Positions 35,400-44,587 of a stretch of 64,000 nucleotides of DNA are shown in pieces. Position numbers and translations under genes: made by a program. The DNA is from Aquabacterium lacunae (lineage in GTDB: Bacteria > Pseudomonadota > Gammaproteobacteria > Burkholderiales > Burkholderiaceae_C): the NCBI RefSeq assembly GCF_004310865.1, contig NZ_SIXI01000004.1, forward strand, positions 186,001-250,000, in the 5' to 3' direction. The notes beneath the pieces are model-generated. The model did not search any database. It was not told the DNA's origin and saw only the letters and a list, made by a program, of their open reading frames with translations. The first letter of the stretch is position 1. Each line of letters opens with the position of its first letter.

Positions 35400-38300
35400 A
35401 TGCCCCATTCCCCATCCGAACACCACCCGACCCGGCCGGACACCGTGGGCCATCGTGCCCCACGTTCCGGCAGCCTGGTCAGAGGGCTTGCCCGCTGGAC
35501 CCTGCTCACGGTGGGCGTGACCTTGGCCGCCCTGGTGGCTGCCTGGTGGATCCTGTTGCATCAGATTGTGCCCAAAATCGGCCAATGGCGTGAGCCGATC
35601 GCACAACAGGCCTCGGCGCTGCTGGGAATGCCGGTGCAGATCGGCCAGCTCAGTGGCAAGGCCCGCGGCTGGCTGCCCGAGCTCACCCTCGACAACGTGG
35701 TGCTGAACGACACCGCCGGGCAGCCTGCCCTGCGCCTGCCGCAGGTGGTGGTGCGCCTGTCGTCGGCCACGTTCTCGCCACGGGCACTCTGGCGCCAGGA
35801 AGTGCATGTCGACGAACTGACGCTGGTGCGGCCCAGCCTGGACATCCGTCGTGACACCCAGGGCCGCCTGCATGTGGCCGGCCGTGTGATCGACCTGCAG
35901 CAAGGCCCGACAGGCGACCACCAGCCCTTGCTCGACTGGTTGCTGAGCCAGCGCCTGCTGCGCATCGAACAAGGGCGAATCCAGTGGCACGACGAATGGC
36001 GGCAGGCGCCGCCTCTGGCGCTGGAGCAGGTCGACCTGAGCATGCGCATGCGCAACAACCTGATCCGCCGCAGCCACGACTGGACGCTGTCTGCGACGCC
36101 GCCGGCTGCGTTCGGCCAGCGAGGTCGCTTCGAGGCCCGCATCACGCAGCCACTGTGGCTGCGCGAGGGTGTGGCCACCAGCGAGCCCCACTGGTGGTCG
36201 CGGTGGATCGGCAGCCCCACAGCCTCCAGCGACTGGCGCAGCTGGTCGGGGCGGGCCAGCGTGGTGCTGCCGCAGGTGGATGTGCAGGCGCTGCGCCACC
36301 ACGCGCAGTTGCCTTTTGACCTGCAAGGCGGGCACGGGGCGCTGAGCCTGCACCTGGACATGGTGCAGGGCCAGCCCCGGCAGGTGGGCCTGGACGTGTC
36401 CATCAGCGATGTGAACCTGCGGCTGGCGCGCGAACTGCCCGCGCTTCGCTTTCGGCGCATCGACGGGCACATCGAGGCCCTGCATGAGCCCACCCGCACA
36501 CAACTGGCCTGGCAGAAACTCACGTTCCAGACCGACGACGGCCTGACCTGGCCAGCCAGCCAGGCCCGACTGCAATGGCGCCACCCTGCCGCCAGCCCGT
36601 CTGCAGGTACGGCAGGCCCTTCGGCGCTGCTGCCCGAACTGCAAGGCGAGGCCTGGGAGCGCACACTCGACGGACAACTCGACATCGACCACCTCGACCT
36701 GGCCATCCTGGCCCGCCTGGCCGACCGCCTGCCCCTGGCGGCCGGCCTGCGCGAACAGTTGCAGGCCCTGGCGCCGCGGGGTGTGGCGCGGCAGCTGTCG
36801 CTGAGCTGGGAGGGACCGGCCCTGGCGCCCCGCACTTACAGCACCCGCGGCCAGCTGGTGGGGGCCGCCTGGGACGCCGCTGGCTACCCAGGGCTGTCTG
36901 GCGCCAACCTGAGCTTCCAGGCCACGCAAAACGGTGGACAGGCCTCGGCGGACATCGGGCAAGGCTGGGTGGAATTCCCGGGTGTGTTCGACGAACCCCG
37001 CATTCCGGTTCAGCAACTCAAGGCCCAGGTGGGCTGGACCGTCACGCCCCGCGCAGGCCTGCCCCCGATGCTGGCCGTGGATGTGAAAGACGCGCACTTT
37101 GCCAACGACGACGCGGAAGGCACCGTGAGCGCCCGCTGGGAAACCGGCCCAGGCGAGGGCGTGGGGGCCGAAGGCCGCTACCCTGGCCGCATGACACTCA
37201 AAGGCATGCTCAGCCGGGCCCGGGGTGACCGGGTGTGGCGCTACTTGCCCTCCAGCATCCTGGTCGATGCCCGCCACTATGTGCGTGACGCCGTGCGGGA
37301 AGGGCATGCCAGCCAGGTTCAGTTTGCACTGAACGGCGACCTCTGGCACTTTCCTTTCCCCAAGGACCAGGGGGGGCATTTCCACGTGCATGTGCCCCTT
37401 CAGGATGTGACGCTGGACTACGTGCCGATGGCCCGCAAAGCCAGCGCGCAGGGTGCTGGAGCCTCTGCCGGAGCTTCTGCTGACCCTTACTGGCCCATGT
37501 TCAGCCGGCTCAATGGACGGCTGATCTTCGAAGGGCAGTCGATGCGCATCGAAGACGCCACAGCCGTGCTGCAAGGGGTGGGCTCCGGCGGCTACCGCCT
37601 GCAGAGCGTGCGCGGTGAGATCGATGACCTCGCGGCCGATGAACCCGTGTTGCGCATCGAGGGCAAAGGCCAGGGCCCCCTCGATGACCTGCTGCACTAC
37701 GTGAACACATCGCCCGTGGGCGCCTGGACCGATCAGCTGCTTCAACAGGCCCAGGGCCGCGGCGATGCCCGACTGGAGTTGGCACTGGACATCCCGCTGG
37801 CACGGGTCGAAAAGGCCACCGTGAAGGGGCAGGTCAGCCTGCAGGACAAGGATCAGGCCGCGCTGCGTCTGTCGCCAGGCATGCCATGGCTGAGCCAGGC
37901 CCGCGGCACCGTGCAGTTCACCGAAAACAGCATCCAGGTGCAGACCCAGACCCGCGTGCTGGGCCAAGACATCCGCCTGTCGGGTGAGCGCGATGCCCAG
38001 GGGGTGCCCCGCTTCACGGCCAACGGGCTGCTGACCGCCGAAGGCCTGCGCAACAGCACCGAATGGCCCGCCCTGGCACGACTGGCTCGGCAAATGAGCG
38101 GCCAGACGCCGCTGACCGTCAGTGTGGCCCTGGCGCGCAGCCGGGGTGCCTCTGGGGGGGCTGCGAGCAACAAAGGAGGGAGCCTGCGCCCTGAACTCCA
38201 GCTCCACAGCACCCTGCAAGGCCTGGGTCTGACCTTGCCAGCCCCCTTCGCCAAAAATCCGCAAGACGCCTGGCCCCTGAAGATCACACATCGGACCGAA

Positions 38301-39809
38301 GGCGCTCAGGGCGAAAGCGATCACCTGTCGGTCGAACTGGCCTCGCCTCAGGCACTCAACCTGGACTACCGCCGCGAGCGCACAGAAGGTCGCATGAAGG
38401 TGCGGCAAGGCACATTGCTGCTGGGTACCAACTCAGGTGCGGGCGGCTATGCCGACCGCGTGATCGCACGCGCCCAACTGCCTGTACTCGACCTGGACGC
38501 CTGGCAAGCCGTGCTGGCCACACTGAACGAGCCAAGCGCCACACCGACCGCACCGTTGGCTGGCACGCCTGTCGCACCCAGCACAACGCCCGCGGCCGAG
38601 ACCTGGTCCGAACTGTTGCCTTCAAGCGTGCAGTTCCGGGTGGCCGACCTGGTGTGGAGACAACGCCACTTCAAGGACATGTCAGTGGCCTTGAGCCAGC
38701 CGGCGCCGCGCCAGTGGCGTGCTCAGGTGGAAGCACCCTTGATGGCCGGCACGGTCGACGTGCGGCAGGACGGTGCCAACCGCAAAGTACAAGCTCGCCT
38801 CAGCCGCCTGTCGGTGCCCGCAGCAGAAGCCGACCAGCTCGAACGTCAGGGGGCGCTGCAGCTGATGGGCGAAGAAACCCCCGCGGTGCCCGCATTGGAC
38901 TTGGTCATCGACCAGTTCGAATGGCGTGGTCTGCCGCTCGGCAGGCTGGAGGTTGAGGCCGTGAATCGCCCGCTCCAGGCCAGTGGCCTGACCGAATGGC
39001 GGCTGGCCCGCTTGAAACTGGCCTCTCCCGACGCCACGCTCACTGCCAGCGGCAACTGGGCACCCGTGGGGGCACAAGCCAGTGCGACGCCCTTCCCCCC
39101 GATGGGCAAGGGTGCCGCAGCCCACCGGGCCGCCTTCACGTTCACCCTGGACCTGCAAAACACTGGTGGTCTGATGGGGCGCCTGGGCCAGCCCCAGACC
39201 CTCAAGGGTGGACGGGGCAAGCTGTCAGGGCAGGTGTCGTGGCTGGGCTCGCCCCTGGAGCCTCACGCCGCCAGCCTGCAAGGGGAGATGAAGGTGATCA
39301 TCGACGAAGGCCAGTTCCTGAAGGCTGAGCCCGGCATGGCGAAGCTGCTGGGCGTGCTGAGCCTGCAATCGCTGCCACGCCGTCTGGTGCTCGATTTCCG
39401 CGATGTGTTCCAGCAGGGCTTTGCCTTCGACCGCATTGAAGGCGATGTGCGCGTTCAGCAAGGCGTGGCCGACACCCGCAACCTGCGAATGCGTGGCGTG
39501 CAAGCCATCGTGCTGATGGAGGGGCAGGCCGACCTCAGCCAGGAAACGCAGAACCTGCGGGTGTTCGTGGTGCCCGAGATCAATGCGGGCACCGCGTCTT
39601 TGGCATATGCCGCCATCAACCCGGCTGTCGGACTGGGTACTTTCATTGCGCAGGTGCTGCTGCGCAAGACGGTGGTTGAAGCCAGCACCCGCGAATTCAC
39701 GGTCAAGGGCTCCTGGGCTGACCCGCAGGTCGAACGTGTGCCACGCACTTCAGTGCCCACCGCAGAGCTGCCACAGGGCGGCACCGCCAAGGCACAATCG
39801 GGCGGCTGA
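35400..39809 (+). CDS. yhdP: YhdP family AsmA-like protein
   Basis: The 1469-residue protein is full length for the YhdP/TIGR02099 group, long inner-membrane-anchored proteins of the AsmA-like clan that are thought to bridge the periplasm and move phospholipid to the outer membrane. It has an N-terminal membrane helix at about residues 37-58 (LLTVGVTLAALVAAWWILL), the DUF3971-like repeats in the middle, and the AsmA_2 C-terminal domain (LLGVLSLQSLPRRLVLDFRD, then NLRVFVVPEINAGTASLAYA). The ATG start is unambiguous in a frame with no upstream alternative. Confidence 0.92.
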   Translation: MPHSPSEHHPTRPDTVGHRAPRSGSLVRGLARWTLLTVGVTLAALVAAWWILLHQIVPKIGQWREPIAQQASALLGMPVQIGQLSGKARGWLPELTLDNVVLNDTAGQPALRLPQVVVRLSSATFSPRALWRQEVHVDELTLVRPSLDIRRDTQGRLHVAGRVIDLQQGPTGDHQPLLDWLLSQRLLRIEQGRIQWHDEWRQAPPLALEQVDLSMRMRNNLIRRSHDWTLSATPPAAFGQRGRFEARITQPLWLREGVATSEPHWWSRWIGSPTASSDWRSWSGRASVVLPQVDVQALRHHAQLPFDLQGGHGALSLHLDMVQGQPRQVGLDVSISDVNLRLARELPALRFRRIDGHIEALHEPTRTQLAWQKLTFQTDDGLTWPASQARLQWRHPAASPSAGTAGPSALLPELQGEAWERTLDGQLDIDHLDLAILARLADRLPLAAGLREQLQALAPRGVARQLSLSWEGPALAPRTYSTRGQLVGAAWDAAGYPGLSGANLSFQATQNGGQASADIGQGWVEFPGVFDEPRIPVQQLKAQVGWTVTPRAGLPPMLAVDVKDAHFANDDAEGTVSARWETGPGEGVGAEGRYPGRMTLKGMLSRARGDRVWRYLPSSILVDARHYVRDAVREGHASQVQFALNGDLWHFPFPKDQGGHFHVHVPLQDVTLDYVPMARKASAQGAGASAGASADPYWPMFSRLNGRLIFEGQSMRIEDATAVLQGVGSGGYRLQSVRGEIDDLAADEPVLRIEGKGQGPLDDLLHYVNTSPVGAWTDQLLQQAQGRGDARLELALDIPLARVEKATVKGQVSLQDKDQAALRLSPGMPWLSQARGTVQFTENSIQVQTQTRVLGQDIRLSGERDAQGVPRFTANGLLTAEGLRNSTEWPALARLARQMSGQTPLTVSVALARSRGASGGAASNKGGSLRPELQLHSTLQGLGLTLPAPFAKNPQDAWPLKITHRTEGAQGESDHLSVELASPQALNLDYRRERTEGRMKVRQGTLLLGTNSGAGGYADRVIARAQLPVLDLDAWQAVLATLNEPSATPTAPLAGTPVAPSTTPAAETWSELLPSSVQFRVADLVWRQRHFKDMSVALSQPAPRQWRAQVEAPLMAGTVDVRQDGANRKVQARLSRLSVPAAEADQLERQGALQLMGEETPAVPALDLVIDQFEWRGLPLGRLEVEAVNRPLQASGLTEWRLARLKLASPDATLTASGNWAPVGAQASATPFPPMGKGAAAHRAAFTFTLDLQNTGGLMGRLGQPQTLKGGRGKLSGQVSWLGSPLEPHAASLQGEMKVIIDEGQFLKAEPGMAKLLGVLSLQSLPRRLVLDFRDVFQQGFAFDRIEGDVRVQQGVADTRNLRMRGVQAIVLMEGQADLSQETQNLRVFVVPEINAGTASLAYAAINPAVGLGTFIAQVLLRKTVVEASTREFTVKGSWADPQVERVPRTSVPTAELPQGGTAKAQSGG

Positions 39810-39876
39810 GCCCCGTGGCCAGCCCTCTCTGCCAGCTTCCGCCCATCGCCGTCAACCTTCATCGCACATTGCCACC

Positions 39877-40398
39877 ATGGACCGCACGCATGTTGAACAC
39901 CTGCCTTGCACCCGCCGACACTGGCTGGCCCTGACCGCTGTCGCGCCACTGGCGTTGAGCGCCTGCAGCCAAGACCAGGGCTCACGTGCGCCCGACGTGC
40001 CGTTCACACAGCTCGACGGCAAGGTCGTGCCCATGGCAGACCTGCAAGGCAAAGTCACGTTGGTGAACTTCTGGGCCACCAGCTGCTCGACGTGCATCAA
40101 GGAAATGCCTGAACTGGTCGCCACCCATCAGAAGTTCCAGGCCCGCGGATTCGAGACCCTGGCCGTGGCCATGAGCTATGACCCCCCGGCCTACGTGATG
40201 CAGTTCGCCGAAAGCCGTCAACTGCCCTTCCGGGTGGCCATCGACCACTCTGGGGATCTGGCCAAAGGCTTCGGTGACGTGCAACTCACACCAACCACCT
40301 TCTTGCTGGACAAGCAGGGGCGCATCGTCAAGCGCTACGTCGGCGCCCCCGATTTCGCAGCCATGCACCAGCTGATCGACAAGTTGCTGAAGGCCTGA
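39877..40398 (+). CDS. TlpA-like thiol-disulfide lipoprotein
   Basis: From ATG 39877 the product is 173 residues. The signal has both a twin-arginine motif (TRRHWLALTAVAPLALSAC) and a lipobox with Cys30, so it may be a Tat-exported lipoprotein. The mature part is a thioredoxin-fold domain with the redox pair Cys70-Ser-Thr-Cys73 in NFWATSCSTCIKEMPEL and the cis-proline motif LTPTTFLLDKQGRI. TlpA/ResA proteins reduce periplasmic disulfides, often for cytochrome c or oxidase assembly. The open frame reaches into yhdP but that part is a shadow. Confidence 0.9.
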   Translation: MDRTHVEHLPCTRRHWLALTAVAPLALSACSQDQGSRAPDVPFTQLDGKVVPMADLQGKVTLVNFWATSCSTCIKEMPELVATHQKFQARGFETLAVAMSYDPPAYVMQFAESRQLPFRVAIDHSGDLAKGFGDVQLTPTTFLLDKQGRIVKRYVGAPDFAAMHQLIDKLLKA

Positions 40399-40441
40399 TC
40401 AGCTGGGGCGGTGGCCGTCGGACGTCGGCACCACTGCACGC

Positions 40442-41650
40442 TCAACGCGCCCGGGTGAGTTCATGCACCAACGCAGCGGGCAGCGAATCGAGCAGCGCTT
40501 CTCGCCCCACACGGGCCATGCCCGTGGCGCTGTTGTCAGACAACTCGAACACCTGACCTTCTTCCAGCAGTTCGATGGCGACAAAATCTGGGGCCTCCAG
40601 GCGGATGCTGGCCAGCAACTGATCGAGGCGCAAGCCCTTGAGCGACGACTCGAACACCAGTGCATGCGGCAGGCTGTCGCGACAGAATGTGGTCGCCTCG
40701 GTCACGGTCGACACGAAATCGACCACCATGCCCATGGCTCGCAAAGACTCGCGCACCAGCAGTCGCAAATCGCGTCGATGAGCCACAACCAGCACATGGC
40801 TGCCCGCCAAGGGACGTGAGTTCAACGTGCTGGAAAAGCCAGGGACGTCGCTTGACAGGGGCAAGGTGTCGTCCATCAGGGTGTGGGATACCGTGCCCGG
40901 AAACTCAATTTGCACATCGACATGCCAGGGCATCACCGACCGTGTCACTTGCAAGCCCATGCTGCGTGCGTATTGATCGGCCAGGTGCCAGGCCAGCGCC
41001 TGCAGTCCTTCAGGCTGAGGTGTCTCCTGGCCGGCCTGCCACGTGTCAATGGCTCCGGTGACCACCCGCAAGCGCAAGATGCCATGCGCAGGCCATGGCT
41101 GCATGGACAGCGACCACTCGATGGCGCCGTGGGCACAACCGGCCGCCCAGTCGATCAGGCTGTTGAGCAAGGCGAACAGCATGGAGGCGTCCACCCGAAC
41201 CTCGACCGACTCAAGCGTCTGGTGCACCGAGATGCCCCGGGCCTGCAACTCGCGCGCACGGTGTGACAGCACCGACTGAAGGGTGTGGGTGAGGTGAACT
41301 CGCTCATGGCTGGGGTGCACACGCCCGGTGGCCAGCCGCGTGATCTGCTGACATTGAATGCCAGCCTGACGCGCACGGGTGACCTCGCCAAGCAAGGCCT
41401 TGAGGCCTGATCGGTCGATCTTGCCTGTGCCCACCAGGGCATCGATGCGTTCCAGGGCCGTGGTCAGCGGTTCAGCCAGTTCGCGCCCCACCTGTGTGAG
41501 CAGCTCCTGAAATCGCATCAGCTCGGCCTGGGTGCGTTGCAACACCGCCTGGTCGACCGACTGCCCTTCGGTGCCTGGGGCCAACTCAGGCGAATCGGCA
41601 CCCAGCAGGGTGTCGTGTGGCAGCTGGAAGATGGGTTCTGATCGCTCCAT
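40442..41650 (-). CDS. Degenerate histidine kinase with receiver-like C-terminal domain
   Basis: From ATG 41650 the product is 402 residues; an ATG at 41698 adds 16. Residues about 40-260 follow the DHp-plus-ATPase order of sensor kinases, but the H-box reads VGRELAEPL (the phospho-histidine position near residue 56 is Arg) and the N-box is only LLNSLIDWA with no clear DxGxG. Residues about 280-402 resemble a receiver (SHVLVVAHRRDLRLLVRESL), but the phospho-acceptor position in HALVFESSLKG is Glu near residue 334. Both halves look non-catalytic, suggesting a scaffold or allosteric role. Divergent from a lipoprotein gene, overlapping none. Confidence 0.65.
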   Translation of the reverse strand: MERSEPIFQLPHDTLLGADSPELAPGTEGQSVDQAVLQRTQAELMRFQELLTQVGRELAEPLTTALERIDALVGTGKIDRSGLKALLGEVTRARQAGIQCQQITRLATGRVHPSHERVHLTHTLQSVLSHRARELQARGISVHQTLESVEVRVDASMLFALLNSLIDWAAGCAHGAIEWSLSMQPWPAHGILRLRVVTGAIDTWQAGQETPQPEGLQALAWHLADQYARSMGLQVTRSVMPWHVDVQIEFPGTVSHTLMDDTLPLSSDVPGFSSTLNSRPLAGSHVLVVAHRRDLRLLVRESLRAMGMVVDFVSTVTEATTFCRDSLPHALVFESSLKGLRLDQLLASIRLEAPDFVAIELLEEGQVFELSDNSATGMARVGREALLDSLPAALVHELTRAR

Positions 41651-41775
41651 GGCAGGATGCTGGTGTGAGGTCCCTGAAAACAATGAGTGTGGGCGCATGC
41701 CCCACTGTCGTCCACCCCCGGCACGGGTGAAAGCCCGCACGCCAGATTTCACCCCATGGAAGGATTTGACACAAG

Positions 41776-42384
41776 ATGCCCCGTCTGCCCTCACGTGTCG
41801 CCCGGCCCACCTCGCTCTGCGGCCTCATGGGTGCCCTGGGCCTCCTGCTGACCCTGGGCGGGTGCAGCCCTGCCCTGGACTGGCGCACGCTCAATCCCAC
41901 CGAAGCCCCTGGGCTGAGCATGGCGTTTCCCTGTAAGCCCGACATGCTGAGCCGGCCTCAGGCCCTGGCCAGCCTGGGCCAGCGTGCCGTGCAACTGACG
42001 CAGTGGCAATGCGAGGCCGACGGCATCCGATGGAGCCTGATGCGCGCCCAGGCCGACACGCCCGAGATGCGCCTGCAACTGCTCAAGGCCCTGCGCGAAG
42101 GCCTGGGGCGCAACATGAGCCCACCCGAAGGCCAGGAGGCACGCCTGAAGCGCGTGGCCGACCTGAAGCATCCGGCAGGCCGCACGCCGCACCCCGACGA
42201 GGGCCAGTACCTGATCGAAGGCCAGTTACCGCGCATTGATGCGCCTCCGGCGCCCATGCATGCCGTGTTGTGGCAGTTCAGCAAAGGCATGGACGTGTAC
42301 CAGTTGGGCGCCTGGCACCCCACGTTGCGGCCCGACGACCCCCGCCTCGCACCATTTGCAGAAGGTGTGAATTTTCGTGACTGA
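41776..42384 (+). CDS. Lipoprotein of unknown function
   Basis: The 202-residue protein has a signal peptide ending in a lipobox, LTLGGC (Cys30), so it should be an envelope lipoprotein. The mature part contains AFPCKPDMLSRPQALASLGQ and a C-terminal WQFSKGMDVYQLGAWHP block. I do not recognise a family. It is followed 21 bp later by the EIIA-Man gene and could share its transcript. Confidence 0.78.
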   Translation: MPRLPSRVARPTSLCGLMGALGLLLTLGGCSPALDWRTLNPTEAPGLSMAFPCKPDMLSRPQALASLGQRAVQLTQWQCEADGIRWSLMRAQADTPEMRLQLLKALREGLGRNMSPPEGQEARLKRVADLKHPAGRTPHPDEGQYLIEGQLPRIDAPPAPMHAVLWQFSKGMDVYQLGAWHPTLRPDDPRLAPFAEGVNFRD

Positions 42385-42405
42385 CCGACCGATAATCAGC
42401 TTTGT

Positions 42406-42864
42406 ATGCCCGGCCTGCTGATCATTGCCCACGCGCCCCTGGCGACTGCCCTTCGGCAGGCCGCTGCGCACACCTTTGCCGATGCGGCCGAGCACATCGA
42501 GGCCCTGGACGTGCAGGCCAACCTGAGTTGCGAGGAAATCGAAGCCCAGGCCCGCATCCTGCTGACCGGCCTGACCGAGCGAGACGAACGCCACGAAGCC
42601 CTGATCCTGACCGACGTGTTCGGCGCCACCCCGTGCAACGTGGTGCAGCGCCTGGCCGACGGACAACTCATCAAGGTCATCACCGGGGTGAACGTGCCCA
42701 TGCTGTGGCGCGCCCTGAATTACCGACACGAACCCCTTGACACCCTGGTCACGCGCGCCGTGGCGGGCGGCACCCAGGGCGTGATGCAGATCGCCTCGCC
42801 ACGTCCGCAAAACCAGGCGATCCACCCAAGCCATGATCAAGACCACCGTCACCATCAGCAATAA
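42406..42864 (+). CDS. ptsM: PTS EIIA-Man domain protein
   Basis: The 152-residue protein is an EIIA of the mannose/fructose PTS family: LLIIAHAPLA carries the phospho-histidine (His9) and LTDVFGATPCNVVQRL is the family motif. In many betaproteobacteria this single-domain protein with HPr forms a regulatory PTS relay that transports no sugar. The last 11 codons overlap the ptsH start and encode a His-rich tail (HPSHDQDHRHHQQ). Located just before ptsH, as usual. Confidence 0.9.
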   Translation: MPGLLIIAHAPLATALRQAAAHTFADAAEHIEALDVQANLSCEEIEAQARILLTGLTERDERHEALILTDVFGATPCNVVQRLADGQLIKVITGVNVPMLWRALNYRHEPLDTLVTRAVAGGTQGVMQIASPRPQNQAIHPSHDQDHRHHQQ

Positions 42865-43102
42865 GCTGGGCCTGCACGCCCGCGCATCGGCCAAGCTCAC
42901 CAAGCTGGCCAGCAGCTTCCCCTGCGACGTCTTCCTGACCCGCAACGACCGCCGCGTCAATGCCAAGAGCATCATGGGCGTGATGATGCTCGCAGCCGGC
43001 CTGGGCACCACGGTGGAACTCGAGTGCAGCGGCACCAAAGAGCAGGAAGCCAACGACGCCATCGTGGCCCTGATCAACGACAAGTTCGGCGAAGGCGAAT
43101 GA
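42833..43102 (+). CDS. ptsH: Phosphocarrier protein HPr
   Basis: The 89-residue protein has the active-site histidine (His15 in KLGLHARAS) phosphorylated by enzyme I and the regulatory serine (Ser46 in NAKSIMGVMM) that HprK phosphorylates. Both are intact, so it should be functional. It overlaps ptsM by 32 bp. In most relatives ptsI (enzyme I) comes next; here it does not, and an outer-membrane protein gene follows 222 bp later. Confidence 0.95.
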   Translation: MIKTTVTISNKLGLHARASAKLTKLASSFPCDVFLTRNDRRVNAKSIMGVMMLAAGLGTTVELECSGTKEQEANDAIVALINDKFGEGE

Positions 43103-43324
43103 GCCCTCGGGGCCCGCTCTGGCCCCGCCGCACTGACCACCGCCCCGCAATGGCCCGCGAGACTGTCTCGCAGAGGCCACATTTCCGGTCAAACCCTGAG
43201 GCCGATCCCCCGTCTGCGGAGGCCACGCAAGCCCTTGAAGGCTTGACACTTCATGGTTCATGTACAGATTCGCTGCGCCGCGTCGATGACACACAGGCCT
43301 GAACGTCACAACTGAGGAATTCCC
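43103..43324 (+). promoter_or_regulatory. Intergenic region with candidate promoter for the outer-membrane protein
   Basis: A GGGGCC-cgctct-GGCCCC hairpin (43109-43126) lies just after ptsH but lacks a T-tract. Further on TTGACA (43243-43248) is a perfect -35 box; the best -10 (around 43265-43270, CAGATT) is weak. No gene is visible here where ptsI would be expected. Confidence 0.4.
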
Positions 43325-44566
43325 ATGCAACGCTCCAAGAAGTCGACCCTTTCCATGACGCTGGTGGCGGGCGCCGTGGCAAGTGCCCTGGCCTTGTCGG
43401 CCCAGGCCGCTGAAAACCGCGCGCAACGCTACACCGCCGGCCTGGGCGGCACCGACATGACCACCATGCTCACCCCGGGCTGGTACGGCCAGGTTGCGGC
43501 CATTCACTACCACGCCACCAAGCTGAAAGACGCTGGCGGCAACCGCGTGGGCACCTTGAGTGGCGGCTCGGTGAGCGCAGCCCAGGTGGGCCAGGCCGCA
43601 GGCGGTGCCCTGATCGGGACGGGACTCGCAGGCTTCGCGGCCGGTGCAGCCACCAACGTGGCCGCCCGAGTGGGTGCTGCAGGTCTGCAGTACAGCACCA
43701 ACCTGGACAACATCCGCACCGACGCCTACGTGCTGCTGCCCCGCCTGACCTACATCAGCAACCAGAAACTGCTGGGTGCGCACGTGGGCTTCACCGTGAT
43801 GATGCCCATCATCGAGCGCCAGACCCGCATCAACGGCAGCAACAGCTTTGTCAACCAGACCGCCAACATCGCCGCCGGCTACAACGACACCAACCCGGCC
43901 ATCAACGTGGGCGCCCCCACGGCTGCGGCCAGCGTCAACGCCGGCATCCAGTCGAATGTGAACAGCCAGGTCGCAGCGACGCTGGCGGGCCGCTCCGGCA
44001 CGCGCGCCGGCCATGGCGACCTCGAATTCGCCCCCGTGTTCAACTGGGAAATTGGCGACCACCAGACCGCCACCCTGACGCCCACGATCGTGCTGCCCAC
44101 CGGCCGCTATGACGCTGGCGCCCCCGTGAACCCCGGCTTCGGTGATTTCTACACATTCCGCCCGTCGTTCCAGTACGGGTTCATCGGTGACGGCTGGGAC
44201 GTGGGCGCTCGCGCCATCTTCTCGTTCAACACCCGCAACAAGGACACCGGCTACAAGAGCGGCACCATGTTCAACCTGGACTTCGCCCTCATGAAGTTCG
44301 TGTCGGACGACGTGCGCCTGGGCCTGCAGGGTTATGTGGTGCAGCAACTGACCGACGACAAGAGCGATGTGGCCGCCACCCAGGCCACCATCAACGCAGC
44401 TGATGGCGCCAAGATGCGTGCCTACGCCCTGGGCCCGGCCCTGGGCTGGATCGTCAACGGCGGCGAAATGGTCGTCGAAGGCAAGCTGCTCAAGGAGTTT
44501 GGTGCACGCAATCGCTCGGAAGGCGGCACCTACATGCTGATGCTGTCCAAGCCTTTCGGTCTGTGA
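43325..44566 (+). CDS. Outer-membrane protein of the SphA/phenol MetA-pathway family
   Basis: The 413-residue protein has a signal peptide (cleavage after AQA near residue 28) and the alternating pattern of a beta-barrel, ending in MLMLSKPFGL. Motifs such as LTPGWYGQVAAIHYHATKLK at the N-terminus and VLPTGRYDAGAPVNPGFG mark the Phenol_MetA_deg/SphA-like group of putative outer-membrane channels. The substrate is unknown. A GAGG site lies 8 bp before the ATG. The chalcone-isomerase-like gene follows 21 bp after its stop, probably in one operon. Confidence 0.82.
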   Translation: MQRSKKSTLSMTLVAGAVASALALSAQAAENRAQRYTAGLGGTDMTTMLTPGWYGQVAAIHYHATKLKDAGGNRVGTLSGGSVSAAQVGQAAGGALIGTGLAGFAAGAATNVAARVGAAGLQYSTNLDNIRTDAYVLLPRLTYISNQKLLGAHVGFTVMMPIIERQTRINGSNSFVNQTANIAAGYNDTNPAINVGAPTAAASVNAGIQSNVNSQVAATLAGRSGTRAGHGDLEFAPVFNWEIGDHQTATLTPTIVLPTGRYDAGAPVNPGFGDFYTFRPSFQYGFIGDGWDVGARAIFSFNTRNKDTGYKSGTMFNLDFALMKFVSDDVRLGLQGYVVQQLTDDKSDVAATQATINAADGAKMRAYALGPALGWIVNGGEMVVEGKLLKEFGARNRSEGGTYMLMLSKPFGL

Positions 44567-44587
44567 TCGGAGTCGAGGGAGTCTCCC

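Noticed and set aside
35388-38408. A 1006-codon open frame on the minus strand, opposite yhdP
   Set aside because: Antisense shadow of the AsmA-like gene; no domain, no start context.
43109-43126. GGGGCC/GGCCCC hairpin as terminator of ptsH
   Set aside because: No T-tract follows, so kept only as a note in the intergenic entry.
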